DNA of 64,000 nt from Kerstersia sp052103615 (GCF_052103615.1 NZ_JBQEKA010000006.1:1-64000), one strand, 5' to 3'; positions 7,617 to 16,764 are shown, counted from the stretch's first letter. Notes: generated by a model from the letters alone, not told the origin. Made by a program: numbers and translations.

Positions 7617-8864
7617 TTAATCCAGCTCGGAACCTTTGAGTTCCGGGATGAGGAACAAGGTGGCAAGCATGTCAAGAACATAGATCGCCGCCAGCAGCGC
7701 AATGGCCATCTGGAAGGAATAGGCGGTGGCAATCGCACCGACCACGACAGGCCCAAACCCGCCAACCCCCCGGCCGATATTGAACAGCACATTCTGGGCA
7801 GTCGCGCGCGCCTCGGTGGGATAAGCCTCGGACATGAGGGTGCCGTAGCCGCCCAGCATGCCGTTGACAAACAAGCCCAGCACCGCGCCAGCCCATAGCA
7901 GTTGCATCGGGTCGGCAAGCTTCGAGTACACGATCACCATAATGACCGCGCCAGCCTGAAATATCAGGAAAGAAGGTTTCCGGCCAATACGGTCCGCGAG
8001 CTGCCCGAAGATCCAGATGCCAGCCAGCATGCCCAGAATCGTGACCGAGGTCCACATGGCCGACTGCGTGAGGTTGAAGCCCAGTTGTTTGGCCAGGAAG
8101 CTGGGCATCCAGATCATGATGCCGTAGTAACCGAAGTTCTGTACCGAACACAAAATCGCAATGCCCGCGCTCACGCGCATTGTCGGCCCGTCCTTCACCA
8201 GTAGCTTGAAGGCATGCCCGATAGGCGCCTTGCGGGTCTTGCTGCGCACGAACGCTTCCGGTTCATGCAGCTTGTTGCGGATGGCCCAGGCCACCAGCGC
8301 GGGAATCACCCCGATCAGGAACATGCCACGCCAGCCAATCGACGGCAGCAGCAGAGGCGTCAGCAATGCGGCGCCCAGCACGCCAACCTGCCAGCCCAGC
8401 GCGACATAAGAAGACACGCGAGCACGGTATTTGGCGGGCCATGCCTCGGCTGCCAGGGCCATGCCTATTCCGAATTCACCCCCCAGGCCCACGCCCGCGA
8501 TGGTGCGGTAGATCAATAGATCCCAATAGCCCTGTGCAAAAGCACACAAGCCCGTGAACAATGCAAATAGCACGATGGTCCAGGTCAACACTCTGATGCG
8601 GCCGAAACGGTCGCTCAGGGCGCCAAAGATGATGCCTCCGGCGACTGCCCCCACCAGCGTCCAGGTCACCAGCGAGCCGGCCTGACCAGGCGTGAGGTTG
8701 AGATCGGCGGAAATCGCCGTCAGCATGAACCCCAGAATCAATAAGTCGAAGCCATCCATGGCATAGCCCACGGCTGATCCGGCGAGCGCCTTCCAGCCGT
8801 AGCCATCGACTTCGGTCCGGGCCTCCCCTGTGCTGGGAGACGTTGATTCATTGCAATTTTGCAT
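7617..8864 (-). CDS. MFS permease, AAHS/aromatic-acid type; candidate orotate importer
   Basis: The 415-residue transporter has about 12 membrane segments. MFS motif A appears after segment 2 (GALSDRFGRIRV) and again in the second half (GQLADRIGRKPS). GYAMDGFDLLILGFML in segment 1 is characteristic of the AAHS branch, which moves aromatic and other organic acids with protons. The gene is divergent from the pyrK-pyrD operon and upstream of maeB. This makes orotate or dihydroorotate the best-guess substrate, by inference. AAAGG lies 8-9 bases before the ATG. Confidence 0.85.
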   Translation of the reverse strand: MQNCNESTSPSTGEARTEVDGYGWKALAGSAVGYAMDGFDLLILGFMLTAISADLNLTPGQAGSLVTWTLVGAVAGGIIFGALSDRFGRIRVLTWTIVLFALFTGLCAFAQGYWDLLIYRTIAGVGLGGEFGIGMALAAEAWPAKYRARVSSYVALGWQVGVLGAALLTPLLLPSIGWRGMFLIGVIPALVAWAIRNKLHEPEAFVRSKTRKAPIGHAFKLLVKDGPTMRVSAGIAILCSVQNFGYYGIMIWMPSFLAKQLGFNLTQSAMWTSVTILGMLAGIWIFGQLADRIGRKPSFLIFQAGAVIMVIVYSKLADPMQLLWAGAVLGLFVNGMLGGYGTLMSEAYPTEARATAQNVLFNIGRGVGGFGPVVVGAIATAYSFQMAIALLAAIYVLDMLATLFLIPELKGSELD

Positions 8865-9406
8865 AACGCATACCTTTCACGCGGCCATTGCCGCACTGTG
8901 AGTGACGCAGCCCACCGGGGCCACGCGGGAAAAAAAGCGGAAACTGACAGCCAGCGCGCGGCCGCCACTGCGATGCAGGACCGCGGGCATGGAACACGCG
9001 AACCCTGATCGCTGCCCTGTACGCCTGGCTGTTCTAAACGCCTGCCTGTCTGAAACGCCCAACAAAATAATTAAAAGAAACTTATCTCAAAAAAGATACG
9101 ATTGTGCATTTTTACAGGTTTGCGCCTGATCACGGTACAGATACAAACCCTAATTCCTGGTGGATCGCACATGGCCATACCGCGCCGCGCCGGGCGATAT
9201 GCGGTGAACCTAGAGACTGCGCCAGCCGCCATCTTGCAAGGAAGGCGATGGGTTTGAGCTGGCGCAGGCCGCAAGCCCCAGGGCCCATCTCTGGGCGCTA
9301 GTGAAAACCCGCAGATCAAAACATAGATAAATATCAAAAAAGATACTAGGATAAAAAAAGAGCTGACCCAGCGGGACAGCCGAAACAAACCTGTGTGAAA
9401 GATCCC
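8865..9406. promoter_or_regulatory. Divergent control region of the orotate cluster
   Basis: This 542-bp region is without a convincing gene. It contains two copies of the 13-mer TCAAAAAAGATAC (9087-9099 and 9334-9346). Each is part of a small dyad (TATCT-N6-AGATA at 9083-9098; TATC-N6-GATA at 9332-9345) in AT-rich surroundings. One lies about 76 bp before the pyrK start, the other about 220 bp before the MFS start. They are candidate operators for the XRE regulator encoded in the operon. Confidence 0.5.
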
Positions 9407-10309
9407 ATGAGCACAATTGACGACCACCCCCCACCTTCTGAACTGGCGAGCCGCGCCTCAGCCGGGATGCCCGATTGTTTCCAGCGCAACGCCGAACACG
9501 TGGCATCCCATCGCTGCACGGTGCTTGAACATCGCTGGGTTAACGACCGGTACAAATATTTGCGCCTGAGTTCAAACGCCGAGCTGGCCCGGATGACCCG
9601 GCCCGGGCAGTTCTATCAACTCAAGTGCCCGTCCGCGGCAGGACAGCATCCTTTCCTGCTGCGCCCCATGAGTGTCTATGGCGTCGGCCCGGAAGCAGGA
9701 ACCATCGAATTCCTCTACAACGTGACTGGTGCTGGCACCCGGGCGCTGGCAACCCTTGGCATCGGTGATGCCATGGAAATCGTCGGGCCGCTGGGCAATA
9801 CCTTCGTGCTGCGGCCCGAGTTCGAACGCATTCTGGTCGTGGCGCGCGGTGTCGGTCTCGCCACCATGGCGCCGCTGCTCAAGGCAGCCGCACAGGCCGG
9901 TATCGCCATCACCGCCATCATGTCGGCGCGCGCGCCGAAAGACCTGATGCGCGATGAATTCCTGCGCGGCGCTGAAGCAGACGTGCATTGCGTGTTCGAC
10001 AGCGACGACAGCTCATCGGTCAGCAATGTGGATACGCTCGTGCGCCGCCTGCTGGCCGAACAACACCACGACGCCATCTATACCTGCGGCTCTCACCGCC
10101 TGCTGATGCTGTTGCAAAAGGTGCTGCAAGACCACCCGCCGATTCTCGGAGAAGTCGCCATGGAGCAGCGCATGGCTTGCGGCATGGGCGTCTGTCTGTC
10201 CTGTGTCCGCCTGTTCGATGATGCGGGGGACAAACAGTTTCTGCGCGTCTGCCGTGAAGGCCCCGTGTTTCCGATCCGCCATGTGGTGGGGGAGGTGGAA
10301 TTTGGCTGA
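9407..10309 (+). CDS. Dihydroorotate dehydrogenase electron-transfer subunit (PyrK-like)
   Basis: The protein is an FAD- and 2Fe-2S-containing partner that exchanges electrons between NAD(H) and the PyrD subunit of class 1B enzymes. The 300-residue product has a ferredoxin-reductase fold. LLRPMSVYGV is the flavin-binding RPxS motif. The usual GGxG nucleotide motif appears as RGVGLATMAPLL. A C-terminal cysteine cluster (MACGMGVCLSC plus RVC) provides four iron-sulfur ligands. The start is ATG 9407; an in-frame GTG at 9395 is an alternative. It is followed directly by the PyrD gene and probably functions in orotate reduction. Confidence 0.88.
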   Translation: MSTIDDHPPPSELASRASAGMPDCFQRNAEHVASHRCTVLEHRWVNDRYKYLRLSSNAELARMTRPGQFYQLKCPSAAGQHPFLLRPMSVYGVGPEAGTIEFLYNVTGAGTRALATLGIGDAMEIVGPLGNTFVLRPEFERILVVARGVGLATMAPLLKAAAQAGIAITAIMSARAPKDLMRDEFLRGAEADVHCVFDSDDSSSVSNVDTLVRRLLAEQHHDAIYTCGSHRLLMLLQKVLQDHPPILGEVAMEQRMACGMGVCLSCVRLFDDAGDKQFLRVCREGPVFPIRHVVGEVEFG

Positions 10310-11252
10310 TCTTACCGTTCAGATAGGCGATGTCAGCCTGCGCAATCCCGTCATGCCCGCTTCGGGCTGCTTCGCGATCGAATACGCCGAAGCGCTCGAT
10401 TTCAATCAGCTGGGCGCCCTGGTCATTAAAAGCGTCTCTTCCAAGAGCCGTGCCGGCAATGCCACGCCGCGTGTGACGGAAGCGCACGGCGGGATGATGA
10501 ATTCCATCGGCATTCCCAGCAAAGGCCTGGACTACTACTGCAAAGAGGTGCTGCCCGCCTATATGCAATTCAACACCCCGGTGGTGGTTTCTATCTCTGC
10601 CGATACCGTTGATGAGTTTGCCCGGGCGGCGGCGCGGATGTCGCTGCCCGGGGTTGCCGCCATCGAAGCCAATATTTCGTGCCCCAATCTGGAAGCCGAC
10701 GGCATGGCATTCGCGGTCGCTCCGGAATCCACCTACAAGGTGGTCAGCGCGATCCGGCGCCATACCTCGCACCCCGTCTGGGCCAAGCTGACGCCCAATG
10801 CCTCCCAGCTGGGCGCCATCGCGCGCGCTGCCGAAGAAGCCGGCGCCGACGCGCTGGTGATGGGCAATACCGTGCTGGCCATGGCGATAGACATCAGAAC
10901 GCGCAAGCCCAAGCTAGGCAATGTGATGGGCGGCCTTTCCGGCCCGGCCATCAAACCCATCGCCTTGCGGATGGTGCATCAATGCTACCGGAGCGTGCGC
11001 ATTCCCATCATCGGCTGCGGCGGCATCGCCACGGCGGAAGATGCGGTGGAGTTTCTGCTGGCAGGCGCCAGCGCCGTGCAGGTGGGGACGGCGTCCTTTA
11101 CCGACCCCGGCGTCATGCAGAAGATCATTGACGGACTCACGGCGTACTGCGCGGAGTCGAAGGTCGCGAACGTCCGCGATCTGACAGGACAGGTCGTACT
11201 CGACCACCAGCTGTCGGACCGCTGGCTTCGCTTTGCCCAGCAATCGGGCTAG
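10302..11252 (+). CDS. Dihydroorotate dehydrogenase catalytic subunit, class 1B (PyrD)
   Basis: The 316-residue FMN enzyme interconverts dihydroorotate and orotate. NPVMPASGCF at the N-terminus, NSIGIPSKG and the active-site cysteine in EANISCPN identify class 1B, which uses NAD through PyrK. Class 2 enzymes use quinone and a serine. Phosphate-binding glycines occur in IIGCGGIATAEDAVEFLLAGASAVQVGTA. I choose the TTG at 10302, six bases after GGAGG (10291-10295); it overlaps the pyrK end, giving tight coupling. Class 1B in a betaproteobacterium suggests a catabolic role, because biosynthesis there normally uses class 2. Confidence 0.9.
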   Translation: MADLTVQIGDVSLRNPVMPASGCFAIEYAEALDFNQLGALVIKSVSSKSRAGNATPRVTEAHGGMMNSIGIPSKGLDYYCKEVLPAYMQFNTPVVVSISADTVDEFARAAARMSLPGVAAIEANISCPNLEADGMAFAVAPESTYKVVSAIRRHTSHPVWAKLTPNASQLGAIARAAEEAGADALVMGNTVLAMAIDIRTRKPKLGNVMGGLSGPAIKPIALRMVHQCYRSVRIPIIGCGGIATAEDAVEFLLAGASAVQVGTASFTDPGVMQKIIDGLTAYCAESKVANVRDLTGQVVLDHQLSDRWLRFAQQSG

Positions 11253-11262
11253 GAGAGCATCC

Positions 11263-12549
11263 ATGAGCACATCGGCTACATCATCTGCGTCGCCAGCCAT
11301 GCGGGAGGCCCTGAGGGAAACCGCCGAAAAGCTGTTCGCGGATATCCGCGAACTGTCTTTTGACGGCGTCGGCGTCACGCGCGAAAGCTATGGCCGCCGC
11401 GAAACGGAAACCGGCGATTACCTGGCAGCCTTTGCGCAGAGCCAGGGGCTGACGGTCAGCCATGACCGCGCCGGCAACTATATTTTCTCCAACCCTGGCC
11501 TGGCGCCTGAGCAGCCCGCCATCTGGGTAGGCTCGCATATCGACTCCGTGCCGCAGGGCGGCAATTTCGACGGCCTGGCCGGGGTCATTGCGGGGCTGCT
11601 TTGCCAGGTGAGCGGCCAGCACAGCGCCGCGCCCCTGCGCACCATTGCCTTCCGGGGCGAAGAAAGCGCCTGGTTCGGAAAAGCCTACCTGGGTTCCAGC
11701 GCTCTCTTTGGAAAAATCTCGGCGGCCGACCTCGAACTCGTGCAGCGCAGCAGCGGACAGACACTGGACGAGTGCATGGCCAGCGTGGGAGCGGATATGG
11801 CAGCGATACGCGCGGGCGAACCGCTATTCGACAAGAAGCAGGTTCTGGCCTATCTCGAACTGCATATCGAACAGGGGCCTGTGATGATTGCCCGCGATCT
11901 GCCGCTGGCTGCCGTCAATGGCATCCGCGGCAACATCCGTCACAACCGCATAGAGTGCCTGGGCGAAGCCCAGCACTCGGGCGTCGTCCCGCGCTGGCTG
12001 CGGCGCGATGCCATGTTCGCCGTTTCGGATCTCATCATGCGTCTTGATGCGCACTGGAAAGAACTGCTGGAGCGCGGCATAGATCTGGTCGTTACCGCAG
12101 GCATCGTCCAGACCGACCCTGCCGAGCATTCCATCTCCCGGATTCCGGGGCAGGTCAGTTTCAGCCTGGAAGCCAGAAGCAAAAGCGCCGATACGCTGGA
12201 AGCTTTCTATCAGCTGGTACAAGCCGAGCTGCAAGCCGTCGGCAAAGAACGAGGCGTGCGGTTTGTCACCGACAGACGGCTGCGCTCAGATCCCGCAACC
12301 ATGCACCCCCGGGTATGCCAGGTGCTGATGGCAGCATGCGCGGCCCTGGGCGTGGCGCACGACAGTATTCCGAGCGGCGCCGGCCATGATGCATCGCTGT
12401 TTGCCAATGCCGGGATTCCTAGCGGCATGTTATTCGTGCGTAATCAGAACGGCTCGCACAACCCGCATGAGGCCATGGAAATGGATGATTTCCTGCTCGG
12501 TGTGCACGCCCTGAGCGAAGCCATCCACACACTCGGCAGCGACCTATGA
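11263..12549 (+). CDS. M20-type N-carbamoyl-amino acid amidohydrolase; probable carbamoyl-aspartate hydrolase
   Basis: The 428-residue zinc hydrolase belongs to the hydantoinase/carbamoylase/allantoate amidohydrolase group. The metal ligands are visible: GSHIDSV, NFDGLAGV, RGEESAWFG, LHIEQGP and the final GAGHDASLFA. These enzymes hydrolyse N-carbamoyl groups to amine, CO2 and ammonia. Its place between dihydroorotate dehydrogenase and dihydroorotase suggests N-carbamoyl-L-aspartate (ureidosuccinate) as substrate, yielding aspartate. Substrate assignment is by context. AGGAGA lies 6-11 bases before the ATG at 11263, and the stop overlaps the pyrC start (ATGA). Confidence 0.85.
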   Translation: MSTSATSSASPAMREALRETAEKLFADIRELSFDGVGVTRESYGRRETETGDYLAAFAQSQGLTVSHDRAGNYIFSNPGLAPEQPAIWVGSHIDSVPQGGNFDGLAGVIAGLLCQVSGQHSAAPLRTIAFRGEESAWFGKAYLGSSALFGKISAADLELVQRSSGQTLDECMASVGADMAAIRAGEPLFDKKQVLAYLELHIEQGPVMIARDLPLAAVNGIRGNIRHNRIECLGEAQHSGVVPRWLRRDAMFAVSDLIMRLDAHWKELLERGIDLVVTAGIVQTDPAEHSISRIPGQVSFSLEARSKSADTLEAFYQLVQAELQAVGKERGVRFVTDRRLRSDPATMHPRVCQVLMAACAALGVAHDSIPSGAGHDASLFANAGIPSGMLFVRNQNGSHNPHEAMEMDDFLLGVHALSEAIHTLGSDL

Positions 12550-13628
12550 GCCACACCCTCACGCTGACGCAGCCAGACGACTGGCACGTGCATCTCCGCG
12601 ATGGCGAAATACTGCGCGCCGTCCTCCCCTATACCGCAGCGCAGTTCGGGCGCGCCATCGTCATGCCCAACCTCAAGCAGCCCGTGACATCGACGGCGCT
12701 GGCCGCCGCCTACCGGGACCGCATCCTCGCTCATCTGGCGCCGGGCACACGCTTCACGCCGCTCATGACGTTCTATCTCTGTGACGGCACGCCAGCGCAG
12801 GAAGTCAGGCGCGGCTTCGAGGAGGGCGTGGCCACCGCAGTGAAGCTATACCCGGCCGGCGCCACGACACACTCGGAATACGGCGTGACCTCCACCGCCA
12901 AGGTCGGCAGCGTCCTGGAGACCATGCAGGCCATGGGCATGCCATTGCTCGTGCATGGAGAAAGCACCGATCCTGCTGTGGACATTTTCGACCGCGAGAA
13001 AGTCTTCATCGACCAGACGCTGATTCCCTTGCTGCGTGATTTTCCCGCCCTGAAAGTCGTGATGGAACACATCACCACGGCCGAAGCAGCGGATTTTGTC
13101 GCGGCGGATACGTCTGGCAGATTGGCGGCAACCATCACGCCCCAGCACCTGGTTTTCAACCGCAATGCCATGTTCCAGGGGGGCTTGCGCCCCCACCACT
13201 ATTGCCTGCCCGTCCTGAAGCGGGAAAGGCATCGCCTGGCGCTGCGGCGGGTGGCCACCTCGGGCGCCCGCAACGTTTTCCTGGGCACGGACTCGGCCCC
13301 CCATCTGCGCCAGTTCAAGGAGGCCAGCTGCGGCTGCGCGGGGATTTTCAATGCGCCGGCCGCCCTGTCCGTGTATGCCGCCGTGTTCGAGGAAGAAAAC
13401 GCGCTGGACCGCCTGGAAGCATTCGCCAGCCTGAATGGCCCGGCCTTCTATGGCCTGCCCGCCAATCAAGCCCGTGTGACATTGGTGCGCGAGCCCTTCA
13501 CGCCCCCAGCCGACCTTCCCTTACCCGATGGCTCAGTCATTCATCCCTTTCTTGGCGGCAGCACGCTCGCGTGGTCCGTGCGCGCCCCTCTTGCCGCCGC
13601 AGCGGCGCAGGATGCCTCTCATGAGTAA
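12546..13628 (+). CDS. pyrC: Dihydroorotase, class II (PyrC)
   Basis: Dihydroorotase interconverts dihydroorotate and N-carbamoyl-L-aspartate. The 360-residue protein has the class II pattern. H14 and H16 in DDWHVHLRDG, the carbamylated lysine in TAVKLYPAGATTHSE, histidines in LLVHGES and VVMEHITT, and the catalytic aspartate in GTDSAPH are all present, so it should be active. The length is close to the 348 residues of E. coli PyrC. It overlaps the amidohydrolase by four bases and the aspartase by eight. In this operon it likely runs in the ring-opening (catabolic) direction. Confidence 0.93.
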   Translation: MSHTLTLTQPDDWHVHLRDGEILRAVLPYTAAQFGRAIVMPNLKQPVTSTALAAAYRDRILAHLAPGTRFTPLMTFYLCDGTPAQEVRRGFEEGVATAVKLYPAGATTHSEYGVTSTAKVGSVLETMQAMGMPLLVHGESTDPAVDIFDREKVFIDQTLIPLLRDFPALKVVMEHITTAEAADFVAADTSGRLAATITPQHLVFNRNAMFQGGLRPHHYCLPVLKRERHRLALRRVATSGARNVFLGTDSAPHLRQFKEASCGCAGIFNAPAALSVYAAVFEEENALDRLEAFASLNGPAFYGLPANQARVTLVREPFTPPADLPLPDGSVIHPFLGGSTLAWSVRAPLAAAAAQDASHE

Positions 13629-15045
13629 ATTGATGCGTACCGAATACGATCTGCTGGGCGCCTGCGAAGTGCCGGCGGCCGCCTACTACGGCGTTCACAC
13701 CGAACGGGCCCGAAGAAACTTTCAGATCACCGGCACCGCGGTGTCATCCTTCCCCGACCTGATTGTGGCGCTGGCCGCCGTCAAACAGGCGGCGGCCCAG
13801 GCCAATGCGTCGCTAGGCCTGCTGGCGCCGCACAAGCGCGATGCCATCGCGGCCGCTTGCGAGGAAATCCGGGCCGGCGCGCTGCACGATCAGTTTGTCA
13901 TAGATGTCATCCAGGGCGGCGCCGGCACCTCGACCAACATGAATGCCAACGAGGTCATCTGCAACCGCGCGCTGGAGATTCTGGGCCACAGCAAAGGCGA
14001 ATACCAGTTCCTCCATCCCAATGAAGACGTCAACATGGCGCAAAGCACCAATGACGTTTACCCGACCGCCATCCGGATCGCCGCCTGCCTGGCCGTCGAG
14101 CGTTTGCTGGCGGCAATGGCCTACCTGCGCGGCCACTTCGCAGCGAAAGCCGCCGAATTTGCCCCTTTGCTGAAGATAGGACGCACGCAATTGCAAGATG
14201 CCGTGCCGATGACACTGGGCCAGGAATTTTCGGCCTATGACGTCATGCTGGGCGAAGATATCGCCAGACTGCGCGAAGCCGAGGCACTCATCCGCGAGGT
14301 CAATCTGGGCGCGACGGCAATCGGTACCGGCATCACGGCGCACCCGGAATATGCCGCGCGCGCCGTGGAGCAGCTCAGGCTGCTGACGCAGCTCGATCTG
14401 TCCAGCTCGCCGAACCTGATCGAAGCCACCCAGGACTGCGGCGCCTTCATCCAGCTTTCGGGCGTCCTCAAGCGGACCGCGGTCAAGCTGTCCAAGGTCT
14501 GCAACGATTTACGCCTGCTTTCAAGCGGCCCGCGCTCCGGCCTGGGAGAAATCAACCTGCCTGCCATGCAGGCGGGCTCCTCCATCATGCCGGGCAAGGT
14601 CAATCCTGTCATCCCGGAAGTCGTGAACCAGATTGCCTTCGAAGTGATAGGGTCGGATCTCACGGTCACGTTTGCCGCGGAAGCCGGGCAACTGCAGCTC
14701 AACGCGTTCGAACCGGTCATCGCCAATGCGCTCTTTCGCAGTGTCCGGCATCTCACCAATGGCTGCATGACACTGGCCGATCTGTGCATCAAGGGCATCA
14801 CGGCAAATCCCGAGCGTTTGGCCGAAGGGGTGGAACGTTCCATCGCGCTGGTCACGGCATTGAATCCTGTCATCGGCTACAAGATGGCAACGGCAGTGGC
14901 CGCGGAAGCCTTCGCCAACGGCACCAATGTGCGGCAGGTGGTGCTCGACCGCGGCCTGATGACCCGCGAGCAACTGGATGAAGCGTTGCGCCATGAGGTG
15001 CTGATCCAGCCGCGCGCCTGCGTGCCGGCAGGACGGAATCCCTGA
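13621..15045 (+). CDS. aspA: Aspartate ammonia-lyase (aspartase)
   Basis: Aspartase deaminates L-aspartate to fumarate and ammonia. The 474-residue protein shows YYGVHTERARRNFQI near the N-terminus, GGAGTSTNMNANEV, and the superfamily signature GSSIMPGKVNP at residues 319-329 containing the catalytic serine loop. The start is at 13621, since the ATG there begins the conserved region and overlaps the pyrC stop. It is the last catabolic step of the proposed orotate-to-fumarate route. Fumarase is a related family, but the N-terminal pattern favours aspartase. Confidence 0.88.
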   Translation: MSKLMRTEYDLLGACEVPAAAYYGVHTERARRNFQITGTAVSSFPDLIVALAAVKQAAAQANASLGLLAPHKRDAIAAACEEIRAGALHDQFVIDVIQGGAGTSTNMNANEVICNRALEILGHSKGEYQFLHPNEDVNMAQSTNDVYPTAIRIAACLAVERLLAAMAYLRGHFAAKAAEFAPLLKIGRTQLQDAVPMTLGQEFSAYDVMLGEDIARLREAEALIREVNLGATAIGTGITAHPEYAARAVEQLRLLTQLDLSSSPNLIEATQDCGAFIQLSGVLKRTAVKLSKVCNDLRLLSSGPRSGLGEINLPAMQAGSSIMPGKVNPVIPEVVNQIAFEVIGSDLTVTFAAEAGQLQLNAFEPVIANALFRSVRHLTNGCMTLADLCIKGITANPERLAEGVERSIALVTALNPVIGYKMATAVAAEAFANGTNVRQVVLDRGLMTREQLDEALRHEVLIQPRACVPAGRNP

Positions 15046-15123
15046 ACGTGGACGGCAAAAACCAGGGTCTGGCGGCGCATCCGGCCAGCCCGGCGGAAAG
15101 TGACGCCATACAGTCGTCTATAG

Positions 15124-15156
15124 TCTCATTTTCTAGAAACCTTAAGGAAAATGAGA
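15124..15156. promoter_or_regulatory. Inverted repeat over the ribosome-binding site of the XRE gene
   Basis: TCTCATTTTC (15124-15133) and GAAAATGAGA (15147-15156) are a perfect 10-bp inverted repeat with a 13-bp spacer. The right arm begins in the AAGGA ribosome-binding site and ends on the first base of the ATG at 15156. It could be an autoregulatory operator or an RNA hairpin. Confidence 0.55.
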
Positions 15157-16064
15157 TGGCAGAGCACGTCATTCCGTTCGATTCGGGCATCGACTACGCG
15201 GGACTGGGCGATCGCCTGAAGGCCTACCGTGTCGGCGCTTCGCTCCAGGCGGAAGACGTAGCCGCGCAATTGGGCGTGTCGCGGGCCGTCGTCTATCGCA
15301 TGGAGCGTGGCGAGATCGTGAAGATCGAAACGCTGGAACGGCTGGCGGGCCTGCTGGGCACAACGCTGGCATCGCTGCTGGGCGTGGAGGTCGAATACCA
15401 CTCGAACGCCCTGGGCTTCTTCGAGCGCATGCGCCAGCTGGAATCCAAGGCGGATCGCATTCTGGCCCATTTCGAACCTGTGTCGATGCTGCTCACCTCC
15501 ACGGACTATCTGACGTATTTGCGTGAGATGCTGATCGAGTCCTCCCCCAAGAATCTGGGCAAGGTTCAGCTGGACACCATTGAAAAAATGCTGGCCATCA
15601 TGACGGAAAGAAAAGCCTTCTTCGAGAAACGCAAACCTAACATTCTCAGCCTGATAGGCATGAGAAATCTGGAGCGCTTCATCCACACGGGCCTGGTTGG
15701 CCGCGTCGATCTGCCAGAAGAAGTGCGCCGGCTCCGTATCGCTGCCGCCAGGCAGGAAATCGTGCGGATTGCGGATCTCATGGGAAGCGAGCCCCTGCAT
15801 GTGCAGATCGGCCTGGTCGATGACGCCATGCCGTCTTCTACCTTCCAGGTGTTCTGCAATCCTCAGCGCAGTGTGCTCGCCGTCAGTCCTTTCCGATTGG
15901 GAGACCTGCCCAATGTGCGCAATGGCATTGCCACGGTCACCGCTGCCCGTGAGGCGGTGGCCATGTATGAAGAAATGATTGGCCGATTATGGAAGACCGC
16001 CTACAAGGGGCGCGCAGGAGCCGCCAAGCTGAGAAAGCTGCTGGAGCGGATGGATTCAATCTAG
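15156..16064 (+). CDS. XRE-family regulator of the orotate cluster
   Basis: The 302-residue protein has an N-terminal helix-turn-helix (about 15-70: LGDRLKAYRVGASLQAEDVA, then LGVSRAVVYRMERGE). The long C-terminal part of about 230 residues matches no domain I can name, but presumably senses a ligand or mediates oligomerisation. The start at 15156 is set by AAGGA at 15144-15148. A longer frame back to 15048 lacks such a signal. The gene lies between aspA and pyrE, so it likely controls this cluster and itself. Confidence 0.85.
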   Translation: MAEHVIPFDSGIDYAGLGDRLKAYRVGASLQAEDVAAQLGVSRAVVYRMERGEIVKIETLERLAGLLGTTLASLLGVEVEYHSNALGFFERMRQLESKADRILAHFEPVSMLLTSTDYLTYLREMLIESSPKNLGKVQLDTIEKMLAIMTERKAFFEKRKPNILSLIGMRNLERFIHTGLVGRVDLPEEVRRLRIAAARQEIVRIADLMGSEPLHVQIGLVDDAMPSSTFQVFCNPQRSVLAVSPFRLGDLPNVRNGIATVTAAREAVAMYEEMIGRLWKTAYKGRAGAAKLRKLLERMDSI

Positions 16065-16076
16065 GAATGAGGAATC

Positions 16077-16739
16077 ATGATGGAGCAATCACCGACCTCA
16101 GGACAGCGCATCGCCGCGCTGCTGCTGGATGCCGGGTGCGTATCAATGCGCGGCGACGAGCCGTTCCGCCTGCCTTCAGGCTGGGCCAGCCCGTTCTACA
16201 TGGATTGCCGCCGGCTTATTTCATTCCCGCAAATCCGCCGGGACCTTGTCGCGGCCTGCCTTGCCAGCATCGAAGCCTCCGGCATCCGGCCCGCGCTTGA
16301 CGCCGTCGTCGCCGGCGAGACCAGCGGCATCGCTTTTGGCGCATGGATTGCGGACCGCCTGGACCTGCCCCTGCACTACGTCCGGAAAAACCCCAGGGGA
16401 GGCCGCCAGCTGGAAGGCGATATCGTTGCCGGACAACGCGTGCTGCTGGTTGATGACTTGATGGCAGCCGGTGTCTCGAAGTCGAATTTCCTGCAGGCGA
16501 TCACGGCTGCGGGGGCAACAGCGGCAGACTTGCTGGTGATTTTTGATTACGCCACCTTTGGCGCGGCGCAGCATCTCTTGCAACAGGGCGTGCGCACCCA
16601 TGCGCTCGCCACTTGCCAGGATATTCTTCAGGTTGCCCGGGCGCGCGCGCAGTTCGACAGCCGTTCGCTGGCTGACTTGGCTGATTTCATTTCAGGGCCT
16701 GCACAATGGTCACAGAAACATGGCGGCATCGCCGGATGA
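16077..16739 (+). CDS. pyrE: Orotate phosphoribosyltransferase (PyrE)
   Basis: The enzyme transfers orotate onto PRPP to give OMP. The 220-residue protein has the family entry FRLPSGWASPFYMDCRRL, the KNPRGGRQLEGD flexible loop, and the PRPP-binding motif VLLVDDLMAAGVS with its acidic pair. The length is normal. AGGA precedes the ATG. Placed in a catabolic cluster, it could salvage incoming orotate into nucleotides, so the same substrate could feed both pyrimidine synthesis and degradation. Confidence 0.92.
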   Translation: MMEQSPTSGQRIAALLLDAGCVSMRGDEPFRLPSGWASPFYMDCRRLISFPQIRRDLVAACLASIEASGIRPALDAVVAGETSGIAFGAWIADRLDLPLHYVRKNPRGGRQLEGDIVAGQRVLLVDDLMAAGVSKSNFLQAITAAGATAADLLVIFDYATFGAAQHLLQQGVRTHALATCQDILQVARARAQFDSRSLADLADFISGPAQWSQKHGGIAG

Positions 16740-16764
16740 CCATTCAATTTTCAAAGGAAATTCG

